Under the pieces are notes generated by a model, which was not told the DNA's origin, made no database searches, and was given only the letters and a program-made list of their open reading frames with translations. This document shows positions 38,401 through 51,600 of a stretch of 60,000 nt of DNA, piece after piece. A program made the translations under genes and the position numbers. Within the stretch, counting starts at the first letter, position 1, and each line of letters begins with the position of its first letter. Origin of the DNA: Hydractinia symbiolongicarpus (lineage: Eukaryota; Cnidaria; Hydrozoa; Anthoathecata; Hydractiniidae); the NCBI RefSeq assembly GCF_029227915.1, contig NC_079882.1, positions 25,985,001 to 26,045,000 of the forward strand. Reading direction: 5' to 3'.

Positions 38401-41400
38401 TGCAAAAAAAGGATTTTAATTTACCAAATTAAAAATTGTTGCTTAAAATGATCTGAAAAATGGCTTATTATGTATTAATTATACTAATATGTAAATATGT
38501 GGTAATTCACCTGAGGTTCCAAAATGCATATATTTTTACTTATTATTAATAATTTGACATTCCAGATTCTAGAGGAAGTAGAGAAACAGCGCAATATATC
38601 GGCAACTGCAGTGTTTTCTTTCCTCAAAGCTGTTTTGTCTCACTCTCTACCAAAACCAGTAAGATATTTTCATATATGCTTTTTAATTTAAAGCCGAAAA
38701 CAGTGGAATTTATTTCTACTTTTTCTTTCTGTTTTAGTCATCCTCAGTTACTGTATCATTCTTTACGGTAAGATGCTCCTGATGTTACAGCAATGAAAAA
38801 TGTTTTTGTAAATTATTTATTATATATACATTTTTTCTCTCAAAGAGTGGAGGTTCAAACAATATCAAGGAGGTAACTCTGAAAAGACCTGGTGATTCTG
38901 CTATACATGAGCATGTGAGTTCAGCTCTTCTTTTAAGTGATGAAGTGAGTTTAATTAACTCAAGCAAATTAATGAGATGCTAACGAATGCCAGTAGTGGT
39001 TTACAACCTCTGGCATTTGCATGCTACTATATTTCTGTTAAATACAAAAACAAGTAGTGTAAATAAATAAGCATCTAATTATCATAATAAATAAATTTAA
39101 TAAACCTAACAAAATATATAAGAACGTTATTTGGAACAACAGCTTCTAGCATCTAAGAGCAATTTGAAAATTACTCTCTTACTAGTTGACAAGGCTTGTG
39201 GAAAATTCTGCTTATGCATAAAAATAATGAAAAAGATCTGTTTTAAATTTTGATAACCTAATAATAATAAAATTTGATACTAAAATTACTTTACCCATTA
39301 CCTTCATTTATAGAGCTTGGAACGCTCCTAAAAAAATGTATACATTGTATGCTTTTAACAAATAGGTAAGGAGATATAAGGGTTTAAACAGGAATAATGT
39401 CTAGTATTTCCAGCTGTTTCCAATTTATTTGGCTTCGCACATGCAATGAAATGGCCTTGCTAATTTTAAAAATGCTATTTTATGCCTGTTGAACTTATCA
39501 CGTGGAGTCTGGAAAATTAAATAAGATATAACTTTTTTGGCTAAATAATAAATAACACATGCGCCTAATTGCTTTTTCTGTTAAATTACCTGAAATTCTT
39601 GAAATGACCTTGATGATATGTTGATTTCTGTCAAAGTAACTTGTATACAGTACAATTATATTTTGAAATCTGTACTTTAGGTTGATCTGAGCTTGCTTTT
39701 CGCAACTTTACCAATTTCAGTGGTAAGTTCTTCTCTTTTGTCATTAAATCTTTTCTTAATTATAATGTACATATCAACTGTAAATCTATCTAGAAGCAGC
39801 ATTCTGCACACTCTTTTTTTTATAAACAAATGACTATTCGTTGTACATCTAATTGTTTAGAATTTTGTGTTAATTCTTGGAGGGATTGCTTAAATTTGAC
39901 ATTGTTTATAGATAAATGATAGGTAATCCACAAAGAGAAATTATTTCATTTTTTAACCATGATGACATCTATACTGTAGATAATTCAGCTGCTAACTTGC
40001 ATGTTGGTAGAAGCTAAACTCATTATCTGTTCCAGTTCACTTAGGTAGATATCTAAAGCAATATTTTAACAAGTATTTGACCCAACACAAGCCACTGTCA
40101 TTAGCAATGTCATTTGTTTATTTTTTAGTTTGTTGTCTTCTTGTTGTCATGCTTTGATTTCCTTGATGTATCCGTTTACGTGGGAGGTAATATTTTTCAT
40201 CGTATATGTATTGTTTCATCATATGAGTAACCTTTCTTGTGAAAGCAAATAGCATTTTTGCCTAATATTTCTGCATTTATTGCAGCACACATACATCCCC
40301 GTCTTACCGACAAAACTTGTGGATATCATCTGTCTTCCATCGCCGTATCTTATTGGTTTGCTGCCGCCAGCTCTTCAAGAAATAGAAGATTTACCTGTGG
40401 ATTATGTAAGTTATGCAGACATAGTGGACTGTATTTGTGTAGTGTTTGTATCTCATAATATTTTGTTTTTTTATCTTAGGTTACAGTTGTAAGCTTAGAT
40501 GATGGAGTTTTCTTAAGACAGGTATGCTTTTCTCTATTAAAAAATGGAAGCATGAATCTATAAGTTTTGTTGTTTATTTTTGTTTTTCTTTCTTTCTTTT
40601 GGTTTTTAAGGTAGTTATTTTTTATTTCTTATTTCATCTAGTGACCTTAGGATTATTTTTTTAAGGAATCTGCGAAAGTTGCCCAGCTTCCAAAACAAAT
40701 CAAAGAGGATGTCACTGCAGCTTTAGTAAGACAATTTCTTCTAGTTTCTGTTTTTGCTTTAAACAATCTTTGGCTGACATGTTTTTAAAACCTCTATGTT
40801 CTTTAAATTACTATTGTAATATTCTTTAGGACGAAATCTTGTGTGCTTGCCAAAAAAGCCAGCTATTTGGAGCTTCAGGTATACATACACACGTGTTATT
40901 TAAATTAATTTAAATTAATTTATTTTTTCACTTTTAGGACTTCCCTTTCTGATTTTACCTTTTTTATTTTAGAACAAAAAGCACAAAATCAAGTGATCAC
41001 TGAAGTTTTTGTTCAATCTTACCTAAATTTAATTGGTAACTATTATTTTTTACCTTATTATTAGCAGTCTTGTGTAAAATGTTTAATTTGCACTACTGCT
41101 TAGGAAACCAATGATATGAACATGTATGTTTGTTTGTTCAGGTCATTTTGAAGAGTATTATACAGAAAATGAAAACCACGATCAAGTCATAACAGTATGT
41201 GTCTAGAAATAATTACAATATTCTTGAAACTTGTATTTATGTATATATATTACCTGTTGAGGTATGACAAGTAATGAATCTCTTTTTTTCAGGGAAAAGG
41301 ATTTTATAAAGCTTCTCATACGAAAGAGAAAAAACAGGTTGGTTAGAAGTTTGATTTCACGTTGTTTGTGGTGTGTCACTGTGTTGACAGTGATAACGCA

Positions 41401-44400
41401 ATACTCTCCATCCCAATGTCAAAAATCTTGACATTGCAAAAAAGCATAAATATATAACTTTGATAACCAATACCTTTTACTATCTTCCTCTTATTAAACA
41501 CGATTTTTGTAAATTTTTTCTGTAACTTTTTTTGTTGGCCTTGGTGTATTGCAAGCGCACGTGCTACGTGCGTTCTAATATGGCAATCTTATAGCGTAAA
41601 TGAAAAAATGTGAATGTTCTCCAATGCTACACAAGTTTAAATTCATTAAAAAACGAAGAAATTTTTAGTTCGCTTATCCATACCACAAACTATTTTATCA
41701 CACCATTTCCTGGTATGCACAAACAGAGTCATCAAAAAGACAATCACATACAATGTCACATTTTAGTTTTTGTGTTTGGACAGTAAATTGCATTTTCTTG
41801 ATCTCGCTAAATGTTAAAAAAATTAAACAAATGTCAATTCTACACAAAAATTATGAGGAATTAGTTGATGACATTATCCAATTTGGACCAAAAAGATTCT
41901 ATATTTATTTTTTAAATTAGTGAACCATTTCAGACTTAAACTTAGTGTTTAGTGCGCAAAAAGACCCACAGTTCCTATACACCTTATCAAATTTTGATCA
42001 ATTTTTCACACGTTTAAATGTGAAGTCAGCCTTCCTTTTTGTCCCAATGCGACCCATTTGATGAGGCGCAATTGAACTGTTTGTGAGAAATCTTTTCCAT
42101 GTTGGTTGTATTTTTTAGTTTCTGAAAGTGTTTATGCAAACACAAGCCTTCCAACAATTTGCTATTAGCAGAAAAGAAAATGGACCATCCCAAGGTAAAT
42201 TTGTGGTTTTGCCTGGATTTTCTTATGTTCTAAATTAATTAATTAAAAGGGATCAATTTTCAAGATAAGTGATCAAAAACAACATTAACAATTATGTCAG
42301 ATTATAACATCCATTATCATCGTCTTAAAGAAATCGTAAAAAAAGTCATACTGGTGAGCAAAATTTCGTTTCTTGGCAATTCTTACTTGTGATAAGTGAG
42401 AGAACGCATGATATTAAAGATGAAATGTAAGGTAGCTTGATATTAAAGATGAAATGTAAGGTAGCTTGATATTAAAGATGAAATATAAGATAGCTTGATA
42501 TTAAAGATGAAATGTAAGGTAGCTTGATATTAAAGATGAAATGTAAGGTAGCTTGATATTAAAGATGAAATGTAAGGTAGCTTGATATTAAAGATGAAAT
42601 GTTAGGTAGCTTGATATTAAAGATGAAATATAAGATAGCTTGGTATTAAATATGAAATGTTAGGTAGCTTGATATTAAAGATGAAATATAAGGTAGCTTG
42701 ATATTAAAGATGAAATGTAAGGTAGCTTGATATTAAAGATGAAATGTTAGGTAGCTTGATATTAAAGATGAAATATAAGATAGCTTGATATTAAAGATGA
42801 AATGTAAGGTAGCTTGATATTAAAGATGAAATGTAAGGTGGCTTGGTATTAAAGATGAAATATGAGATAGCTTGGTATTAAAGATGAAATGTTAGGTAGC
42901 TTGATATTAAAGATGAAATGTAAGGTGGCTTGATATTAAAGATGAAATGTTAGGTAGCTTGATAGTAAAGATGAAATGTTAGGTAGCTTGATATTAAAGA
43001 TGAAATGTAAAATAGCTTGATGTTAAAGATGAAATGTAAGGTAGCTTGGTATTAAAGATGAAATATAAGGTAGCTTGATATTAAAGATGAAATGTTAGGT
43101 AGCTTGATAGTAAAGATGAAATGTTAGGTAGCTTGATATTAAAGATGAAATGTAAGGTGGCTTGATATTAAAGATGAAATGTTAGGTAGCTTGATAGTAA
43201 AGATGAAATGTTAGGTAGCTTGATATTAAAGATGAAATGTAAAATAGCTTGATATTAAAGATGAAATGTAAGGTAGCTTGGTATTAAAGATGAAATATAA
43301 GGTAGCTTGATATTAAAGATGAAATGTTAGGTAGCTTGATAGTAAAGATGAAATGTTAGGTAGTTTGATGTTAAAGATGAAATATAAGGTAGCTTGATAT
43401 TAAAGATGAAATGTAAGGTGGCTTGGTATTAAAGATGAAATATGAGATAGCTTGGTATTAAATATGAAATGTTAGGTAGCTTGATATTAAAGATGAAATG
43501 TAAGGTGGCTTGATATTAAAGATGAAATGTTAGGTAGCTTGATAGTAAAGATGAAATGTTAGGTAGCTTGATATTAAAGATGAAATGTAAAATAGCTTGA
43601 TATTAAAGATGAAATGTAAGGTAGCTTGGTATTAAAGATGAAATATAAGGTAGCTTGATATTAAAGATGAAATGTTAGGTAGCTTGATAGTAAAGATGAA
43701 ATGTTAGGTAGCTTGATATTAAAGATGAAATGTAAAATAGCTTGATATTAAAGATGAAATGTAAAATAGCTTGATATTAAAGATGAAATGTAAGGTAGCT
43801 TGATATTAAAGATGAAATGTTAGGTAGCTTGATATTAAAGATGAAATATAAGATAGCTTGATATTAAAGATGAAATGTAAGGTAGCTTGATATTAAAGAT
43901 GAAATGTAAGGTAGCTTGATATTAAAGATGAAATGTAAGGTGGCTTGGTATTAAAGATGAAATATGAGATAGCTTGGTATTAAATATGAAATGTTAGGTA
44001 GCTTGATATTAAAGATGAAATATAAGGTAACTTGGTATTAAAGATGAAATGTAAGGTGGCTTGGTATTAAAGATGAAATATGAGATAGCTTGGTATTAAA
44101 TATGAAATGTTAGGTAGCTTGATATAAAAGATGAAATATAAGGTAGCTTGATATTAAAGATGAAATATAATGTGGCTTGATATTAAAGATGAAATGTTAG
44201 GTAGCTTGATATTAAAGATGAAATGTTAGGTAGCTTGATATTAAAGATAAAATGTAAGGTAGTTTGATGTTAAAGATGAAATGTAAGGTAGCTTGATATT
44301 AAATATGAAATATAAGGTGGCTTGATATTAAAGATGAAATATAAGGTGGCTTGATATTAAAGATGAAATGTTAGGTAGCTTGATAGTAAAGATGAAATGT

Positions 44401-47400
44401 TAGGTAGCTTGATATTAAAGATGAAATGTAAAATAGCTTGATGTTAAAGATGAAATGTAAGGTAGCTTGGTATTAAAGATGAAATATAAGGTAGCTTGAT
44501 ATTAAAGATGAAATGTTAGGTAGCTTGATAGTAAAGATGAAATGTTAGGTAGCTTGATATTAAAGATGAAATGTAAGGTGGCTTGATATTAAAGATGAAA
44601 TGTTAGGTAGCTTGATAGTAAAGATGAAATGTTAGGTAGCTTGATATTAAAGATGAAATGTAAAATAGCTTGATATTAAAGATGAAATGTAAGGTAGCTT
44701 GGTATTAAAGATGAAATGTTAGGTAGTTTGATGTTAAAGATGAAATATAAGGTAGCTTGATATTAAAGATGAAATGTTAGGTGGCTTGATAGTAAAGATG
44801 AAATGTTAGGTAGTTTGATGTTAAAGATGAAATATAAGGTAGCTTGATATTAAAGATGAAATGTAAGGTGGCTTGGTATTAAAGATGAAATATGAGATAG
44901 CTTGGTATTAAATATGAAATGTTAGGTAGCTTGATATTAAAGATGAAATGTAAGGTGGCTTGATATTAAAGATGAAATGTTAGGTAGCTTGATAGTAAAG
45001 ATGAAATGTTAGGTAGCTTGATATTAAAGATGAAATGTAAAATAGCTTGATATTAAAGATGAAATGTAAGGTAGCTTGGTATTAAAGATGAAATATAAGG
45101 TAGCTTGATATTAAAGATGAAATGTTAGGTAGCTTGATAGTAAAGATGAAATGTTAGGTAGCTTGATATTAAAGATGAAATGTAAAATAGCTTGATATTA
45201 AAGATGAAATGTAAAATAGCTTGATATTAAAGATGAAATGTAAGGTAGCTTGATATTAAAGATGAAATGTTAGGTAGCTTGATATTAAAGATGAAATATA
45301 AGATAGCTTGATATTAAAGATGAAATGTAAGGTAGCTTGATATTAAAGATGAAATGTAAGGTAGCTTGATATTAAAGATGAAATGTAAGGTGGCTTGGTA
45401 TTAAAGATGAAATATGAGATAGCTTGGTATTAAATATGAAATGTTAGGTAGCTTGATATTAAATATGAAATATAAGGTAGCTTGGTATTAAAGATGAAAT
45501 GTAAGGTGGCTTGGTATTAAAGATGAAATATGAGATAGCTTGGTATTAAATATGAAATGTTAGGTAGCTTGATATAAAAGATGAAATATAAGGTAGCTTG
45601 ATATTAAAGATGAAATATAATGTGGCTTGATATTAAAGATGAAATGTTAGGTAGCTTGATATTAAAGATGAAATGTTAGGTAGCTTGATATTAAAGATAA
45701 AATGTAAGGTAGTTTGATGTTAAAGATGAAATGTAAGGTAGCTTGATATTAAATATGAAATATAAGGTGGCTTGATATTAAAGATGAAATATAAGGTGGC
45801 TTGATATTAAAGATGAAATGTAAGGTAGTTTGATGTTAAAGATGAAATGTAAGGTAGCTTGATATTAAAGATGAAATGTTAGGTGGCTTGGTATTAAAGA
45901 TGAAATATAAGGTGGCTTGATATTAAAGATGAAATGTAAGGTAGCTTGATATTAAAGATGAAATATAAGGTGGCTTGATATTAAAGATGAAATGTTAGGT
46001 AGCTTGATATTAAAGATGGAATGTTAGGTAGCTTGATATTAAAGATGAAATGTTAGGTAGCTTGATATTAAAGATGAAATATAAGATAGCTTGATATTAA
46101 AGATGAAATATAAGGTGGCTTGATATTAAAGATGAAATGTTAGGTAGCTTGATATTAAAGATGGAATGTTAGGTAGCTTGATATTAAAGATGAAATGTTA
46201 GGTAGCTTGATATTAAAGATGGAATGTTAGGTAGCTTGATATTAAAGATGAAATGTTAGGTAGCTTGATATTAAAGATGAAATGTAAGGTAGCTTGATAT
46301 TAAAGATGAAATATAAGATAGCTTGATATTAAAGATGAAATGTTAGGTAGCTTGATATTAAAGATGGAATGTTAGGTAGCTTGATATTAAAGATGAAATG
46401 TTAGGTAGCTTGATATTAAAGATGAAATGTAAGGTGGCTTGATATTAAAGATGAAATGTTAGGTAGCTTGATATTAAAGATGAAATGTTAGGTAGCTTGA
46501 TATTAAAGATGAAATGTTAGGTAGCTTGATATTAAAGATGAAATGTAAGGTGGCTTGATATTAAAGATGAAATGTTAGGTAGCTTGATATTAAAGATGAA
46601 ATGTTAGGTAGCTTGATATTAAAGATGGAATGTAAGGTAGCTTGATATTAAAGATGAAATGTTAGGTAGCTTGATATTAAAGATGAAATGTAAGGTGGCT
46701 TGATATTAAAGATGAAATGTTAGGTAGCTTGATATTAAAGATGAAATGTTAGGTAGCTTGATATTAAAGATGGAATGTAAGGTAGTTTGATGTTAAAGAT
46801 GAAATGTAAGGTAGTTTGATGTTAAAGATGAAATGTAAGGTAGCTTGATATTAAAGATGAAATATAAGGTGGCTTGATATTAAAGATGAAATGTTAGGTA
46901 GCTTGGTATTAAAGATGAAATGTTAGGTAGCTTGGTATTAAAGATGAAATGTTAGGTAGCTTGATATTAAAGATGAAATGTTAGGTAACTTGATATTAAA
47001 GATGAAATGTTAGGTAGCTTGGTATTAAAGATGAAATGTTAGGTAGCTTGATATTAAAGATGAAATGTTAGGTAGCTTGATATTAAAGATGGAATGTAAG
47101 GTAGTTTGATGTTAAAGATGAAATGTAAGGTAGCTTGATATTAAAGATGAAATATAAGGTGGCTTGATATTAAAGATGAAATGTTAGGTAGCTTGGTATT
47201 AAAGATGAAATGTTAGGTAGCTTGGTATTAAAGATGAAATGTTAGGTAGCTTGATATTAAAGATGAAATGTTAGGTAACTTGATATTAAAGATGAAATGT
47301 TAGGTAGCTTGGTATTAAAGATGAAATGTTAGGTAGCTTGGTATTAAAGATGAAATGTTAGGTAGCTTGATATTAAAGATGAAATGTTAGGTAGCTTGAT

Positions 47401-47959
47401 ATCAAAGATGAAATGTTAGGTAGCTTGCGGATGTGTGTATAATTAAGGCACAAATATTAAAAATGGTCGTGTGGACGAAATGTGGTTTGTAAACAAAACA
47501 TAAACGACATTCACCTTTCGTAAGCTATGCAAAAAACGAGAATATATGTTTTTGTTTTTTAAAAATGGGGAGTCATTCAGAGAGTTGTGCTTGTAATTAG
47601 TTTGGAGAACTCAGCGTTAGTTGTGTGTTGGGTAGGTTTTGAAACAGTAGAGTGTTTAAAGCTGTTATAAAGTTGTTTTGTTCAAGTTATCTATCCATGT
47701 TATTATTTTATATGCCTTCACACACAATTATTTTTCATTACTATTATTGGATATGTAATTTTAGGCTTGTTCGAAAATCGATTTGCAGAATGGAAAAGAA
47801 GGTACATTATTTTTATATCTTTTCTTTTAAAAGTTTCTATTTATAATAAATAAAACAAAAATATAACCAGTTTCATATTACTTTAGATCCGGTGGTCATC
47901 ATTCGAAACCGAACTTTAAGGATCTGTTGACTGGTTTCAAAAGAAAATTAAAACTCTGA
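35453..47959 (+). CDS. DENND2: DENN domain-containing protein 2-like Rab exchange factor
   Basis: Coding exons: 35453-36364, 36794-36863, 36983-37032, 37140-37246, 37971-38040, 38298-38369, 38566-38658, 38738-38767, 38846-38944, 39681-39722, 39989-40044, 40129-40186, 40286-40405, 40480-40521, 40666-40725, 40830-40878, 40973-41035, 41142-41194, 41293-41337, 42119-42194, 47765-47801, 47887-47959. They total 2277 nt (758 aa), in phase throughout. Residues 1-304 are Pro/Lys-rich and disordered with SH3-ligand-like prolines. The uDENN begins LFDHVLVVSLKP; then come QFCFPD, FSFVLTD and FGYCKLI; the core has CCHALISLMYPFTW and HTYIPVLPTKLVDI; the dDENN ends GLFENRFAEWKRR with a basic tail. This matches the DENND2 subfamily, which activates Rab9/Rab10-type GTPases on membranes. 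The usual ERR of the core strand is EAK here. The second-last exon sits beyond a 5.6-kb intron filled by a minisatellite. Which DENND2 paralogue it matches cannot be told. Confidence 0.88.
36386..36430 (+). repeat. Decayed copy of the GACAGACAG repeat tail
   Basis: GCATGACAGACAG, then GGGTATTATATATATAGAT, matches the tail of the repeat at 54058-54180 (GCGTGACAGACAGACAG, then CGGGCATTATAATATAGA). Confidence 0.4.
38945..39680 (+). other. Intron of the DENND2-like gene, nothing else seen
   Basis: This 736-bp AT-rich intron has no coding or repeat signal. The next introns of comparable size (37247-37970 and 41338-42118) also hold nothing recognisable, apart from a short palindrome CGCACGTGCTACGTGCG near 41560. 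Confidence 0.5.
42410..47427. repeat. 29-bp minisatellite array, about 173 copies, intronic
   Basis: The unit is GATATTAAAGATGAAATGTA followed by AGGTAGCTT (29 bp). The array is 5018 bp, 173 units plus one base, and phase is kept from end to end, so indels are almost absent while substitutions are frequent (GTTAGG for GTAAGG, TGG for TAG, GATAGT, GAAATATAAG). Variants recur in blocks: the pattern at about 43290-44370 repeats at about 44740-45820, exactly 1450 bp (50 units) away, and a pattern at about 46821 repeats at 47111 (290 bp, 10 units). It lies wholly in the intron 42195-47764 of the DENND2-like gene and has stops in all frames seen. Confidence 0.97.
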
Positions 47960-48654
47960 CCAAAACTTCATCAAGTTTTTATAACCTTTTTTAGATTAGT
48001 AGTAGGGCTCTTCAGCCGAATTGCTTAAGGATGGTAATATTTACACGTTTAATTTTGCATAGAATAATTTGTTTTAAAAGCTATAAAATTACCTGAAATC
48101 GTGTCTGTGAAAGTAGTGTTTTTTTGCCAGACAAGAATAAAATCCTGTTTTCAAGGGTTTATTTTCTACTTACTTGTAAATAATAATATATATGTTAATA
48201 TGATTCAATGTAATAATGTAAATTTAAAAATATAGAGATTTATAGTATTTATATCTTTAGTGACATGTTTTTTGAAGTTTATGGATGGCATTGAAAACTG
48301 ATTTACCATTTTATTTATTTTATTTCTTGTATGACAATTTTATTAGAAAATCTTCACGATATTTAACACTTGGATATCATACAGTGTATTTATTTAAACA
48401 TTTAAGACGTGTACCCAGGCCAATATTTTTTAAGAATTTGTCTATGATTGTAAGGGCGCAATAGAAAATAAACTGATTTTAAGAAGTGCTTTGAATAAAC
48501 GCAAATAAAACTCGAATTTTAAGGGTTAAAGCTTAAATCGAACTAAATATTGGTAAATATTGTTTTGTGTTTTTGAGTAGCAGTAATTGTCTTTCTTGTT
48601 ATTATATTTTTTCCAGATCCATTAAGCAAAAGGATTCTTAAATTTGTTGAAAAC
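47960..48654. other. Spacer between DENND2-like gene and METTL25
   Basis: The DENND2-like 3' UTR and METTL25 5' region share 695 bp. An acceptor (TATTTTTTCCAG, AG at 48615-48616) lies 38 nt before the METTL25 ATG. The spacer is AT-rich, with no other gene or clear promoter. Confidence 0.5.
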
Positions 48655-51600
48655 ATGGCGACTAACAAAGACGAATGGTTAAAAAAACTTTATGAAGATA
48701 TTGAACAACTGACAAATTTTTTGAGGAAGCATTGGAAATTGATTAATTTGCACATGAATGATTTCATAATTGATAACCTCTGGGACATTTACTTGGATGT
48801 AACTGCTGAATCCTCTGAAGAAGATTTTATTGCAACCTGTAATCACCTCGGATTTATTGGTTGTTGTTATAGTAACCAAAAATGTTGTGTTCAGCAATGC
48901 CTTGGTGGAAATAACAACACAAAAATATCACATGAAACTGCTTCTTCATCGCTAAACACATTTACAAGTGAGAAGAAATATTATGAAGTTCAAAAATTAG
49001 CTCCCTCTATATATAAAACAGCTAATCGAATATTATGTAATCAGGTAGGAAACTTTTGTTTTAGTTGACACAGCATTCTTGAATGATTGAGAGTTATAAG
49101 TTATCCTTCACTTTCTGTGATGGGGCATGATTTCTGGTTTGATGCAGCAAGCTGTCTTAAACCAGAGTGAGTCAATTTTTCACTTAATATCAATTTAAAG
49201 GCGTCAATTTCCAGAAAAAATTCTGTTCTTGTCTGTCAGTGATTAAAACCTGTACTTCTGGTTAATTTTTTTTTACTAGCAGTTAACACAAAACATGACT
49301 GACACAAACAATTCAATTCATTAACTATGCTGAATCTGTGTTATGTTGTTTGTGGTTAACTAAATATAAACAAAATATGACAGAATGACACCCTAGTCAC
49401 TTTTTTTTTATGATGTGACACAAACAATCTATTCAATCCATCCAACATAATGTTCCTTAATGCCAACCAAGCCTAAAAATTTAAGAGACTAATGCTCCTC
49501 TTCATATCCCTCGACGGTTGCTCAGAAACCGTATGATGACTTTGCAATATATATTATTTTTCTTTCCTTCTTTAGTCAGAATTATTTTATGTTCTTATTA
49601 ATATTTTTACAGGTTGTTGATCTTGGATCAGGCAAGGGCTATCTTGGTGAGTACTTAGCTGCAGAGTACCACGTTAATGTTTTGGGCGTTGAAGGTAGTT
49701 CTAATCACACCACATCGGCTCATAGTATGCACACCAAAATGATAAAAGCTGGTAAAAGAATGAAAGAAAATGAATTCTTTAAAACAGTTGTTAGCAGTGT
49801 TTCATCTGAAACTATCGAGGGGTCTGATGACTTTGTTAAACTGCTCTGTCAGCATCTACGTCAGCATGATTCAGCATCAGAAGAGCTGGTTGGTTATTTT
49901 TTAAGTTTATTTACTTTGCTCCAGTGCTTGTGATTTAGCTTGTAAATTTGCTGATTGTGTAACATGGTAGTAGGTGATGAAGATCGAAAGAGTAAAAACA
50001 AAATAAAAATTATCTTCTTTAAAAATATCTTTATTTATTTGCACTAATTTTTTCCATTCGCAAAAGATTTTTCCCAAATTTTGTATGCGTTTAAATGTAT
50101 ACGCGGCAGGATATAATTCTACAATTTACGTAAAAGAACATATTTTGCGTAAAATCCGTAAAAAATTTTCGAGTTATCTGTTGAGTAATTTAAACTTGCG
50201 TGAAAATTTATACGCGCGAAATTCGTTTGTTTTGCTATTGCGCAAAATTATGCGCGCGAAATTGGTTGGTATTGTTATTGCGCAAAATTATGCGCGCGAA
50301 ATTCGTTTCTATTACTATTGCGCAAAAATATGCGCGCGAAATTCATTTCTATTACTATTGCGCAAAGTTATGGGTGCGAAATTCGTTTCTATTACTATTG
50401 CGTAAAATTATACGTGCAAATGTTGTAAATATTAAGCCGTAACTATTTTTATTCGACTTTCTTTAGCAAGGTGCTGTTTTGACTGGTCTTCACGCATGTG
50501 GCGATCTCACATCTACAGCTATCAAACTTTTTATGAAAGAAGAATACTTTCAAGCACTTCATATAGTTGGTTGTTGTTATAATTTGATAACTGATCACCA
50601 AGAAACAGGTTTGTAGCTACAGTATACTACCAATAACTCCATACTTTAGGGGGAAAAATAGTTTGAGATTCTGACTGTTTTCGGGGCATTAGATAACTCG
50701 AAAAAATTAGTTATTTATCAATAGTTTATAAGTAGATATACAATAGGTAAACATAGGTTATTGAGATTTATTAGCCCGAGGTGATTTATATTCAACGACG
50801 CGCAGCGGAGTTGAATATAATATCACCGAGGGTTAATAAATCCAATAACCTATGTTTACCTATTGTATATGTGTTTTATTATATACCCAAAAGAGATTGT
50901 TATAATTAATATTACTTATTTTGTTTTGTGTTTGTTTTGTTTTGATGTTTTTGTAAAAAGAATTTTCTCGACAAAAAAGTTCCCGCCATTTCACGTGTTT
51001 GGAAATCGACCAATCAGAAAACGGACCACTAAGAAACAACCAATCACAGTTAATTACGATAAAAATTAATGAGGCGGAAAGGATAAAATCAAAACATGCG
51101 TTTACGAATGTTTTGTCAAAACTATTGTTACGTCACAAGCATTGAATAATACGGGTGGAATACGATTATTTATTCAATGGCTGTTTTTGCTTACGGGTAT
51201 ATAATAATATTGAATATTACTGGAAAATTAAATTTGTATCGCTTTTAAGTGAGGATTTTTTTAAAAACTTTCGAGTTATCGCGACTATTTTGGTCCAATG
51301 AACAGTTAAAATAGCTTACTTTTAAATGTTCGAGATATTAGGTCGATTTGTTGAGTGATTTTTAAAGGAAGGTATCAGCATTACTTTTTATTTTATTTTT
51401 CTGGAAGAGAGACGACATGTTTTGTGACTTATTTGCAACTTTTATTGGTATTGTTGCATATTGTGTTGCCAGCATAAATGTTGATGATTTAATTTTTAGG
51501 TTTTCCTATGTCGAAATATCTGAATAACCAAGACTTTAAGCTTGGTAAAAATGCTAAGATGTTAGCTTGTCAGGTTAGGAGATTTTTTAGAATGTTTTGA

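Noticed and set aside
42410-47427. CRISPR-like array
   Set aside because: Units are contiguous with no unique spacers and the DNA is eukaryotic and intronic.
50085-50442. Frames with repeated LLLLRK-type peptides
   Set aside because: They are produced by the 40-bp tandem repeat within an intron.
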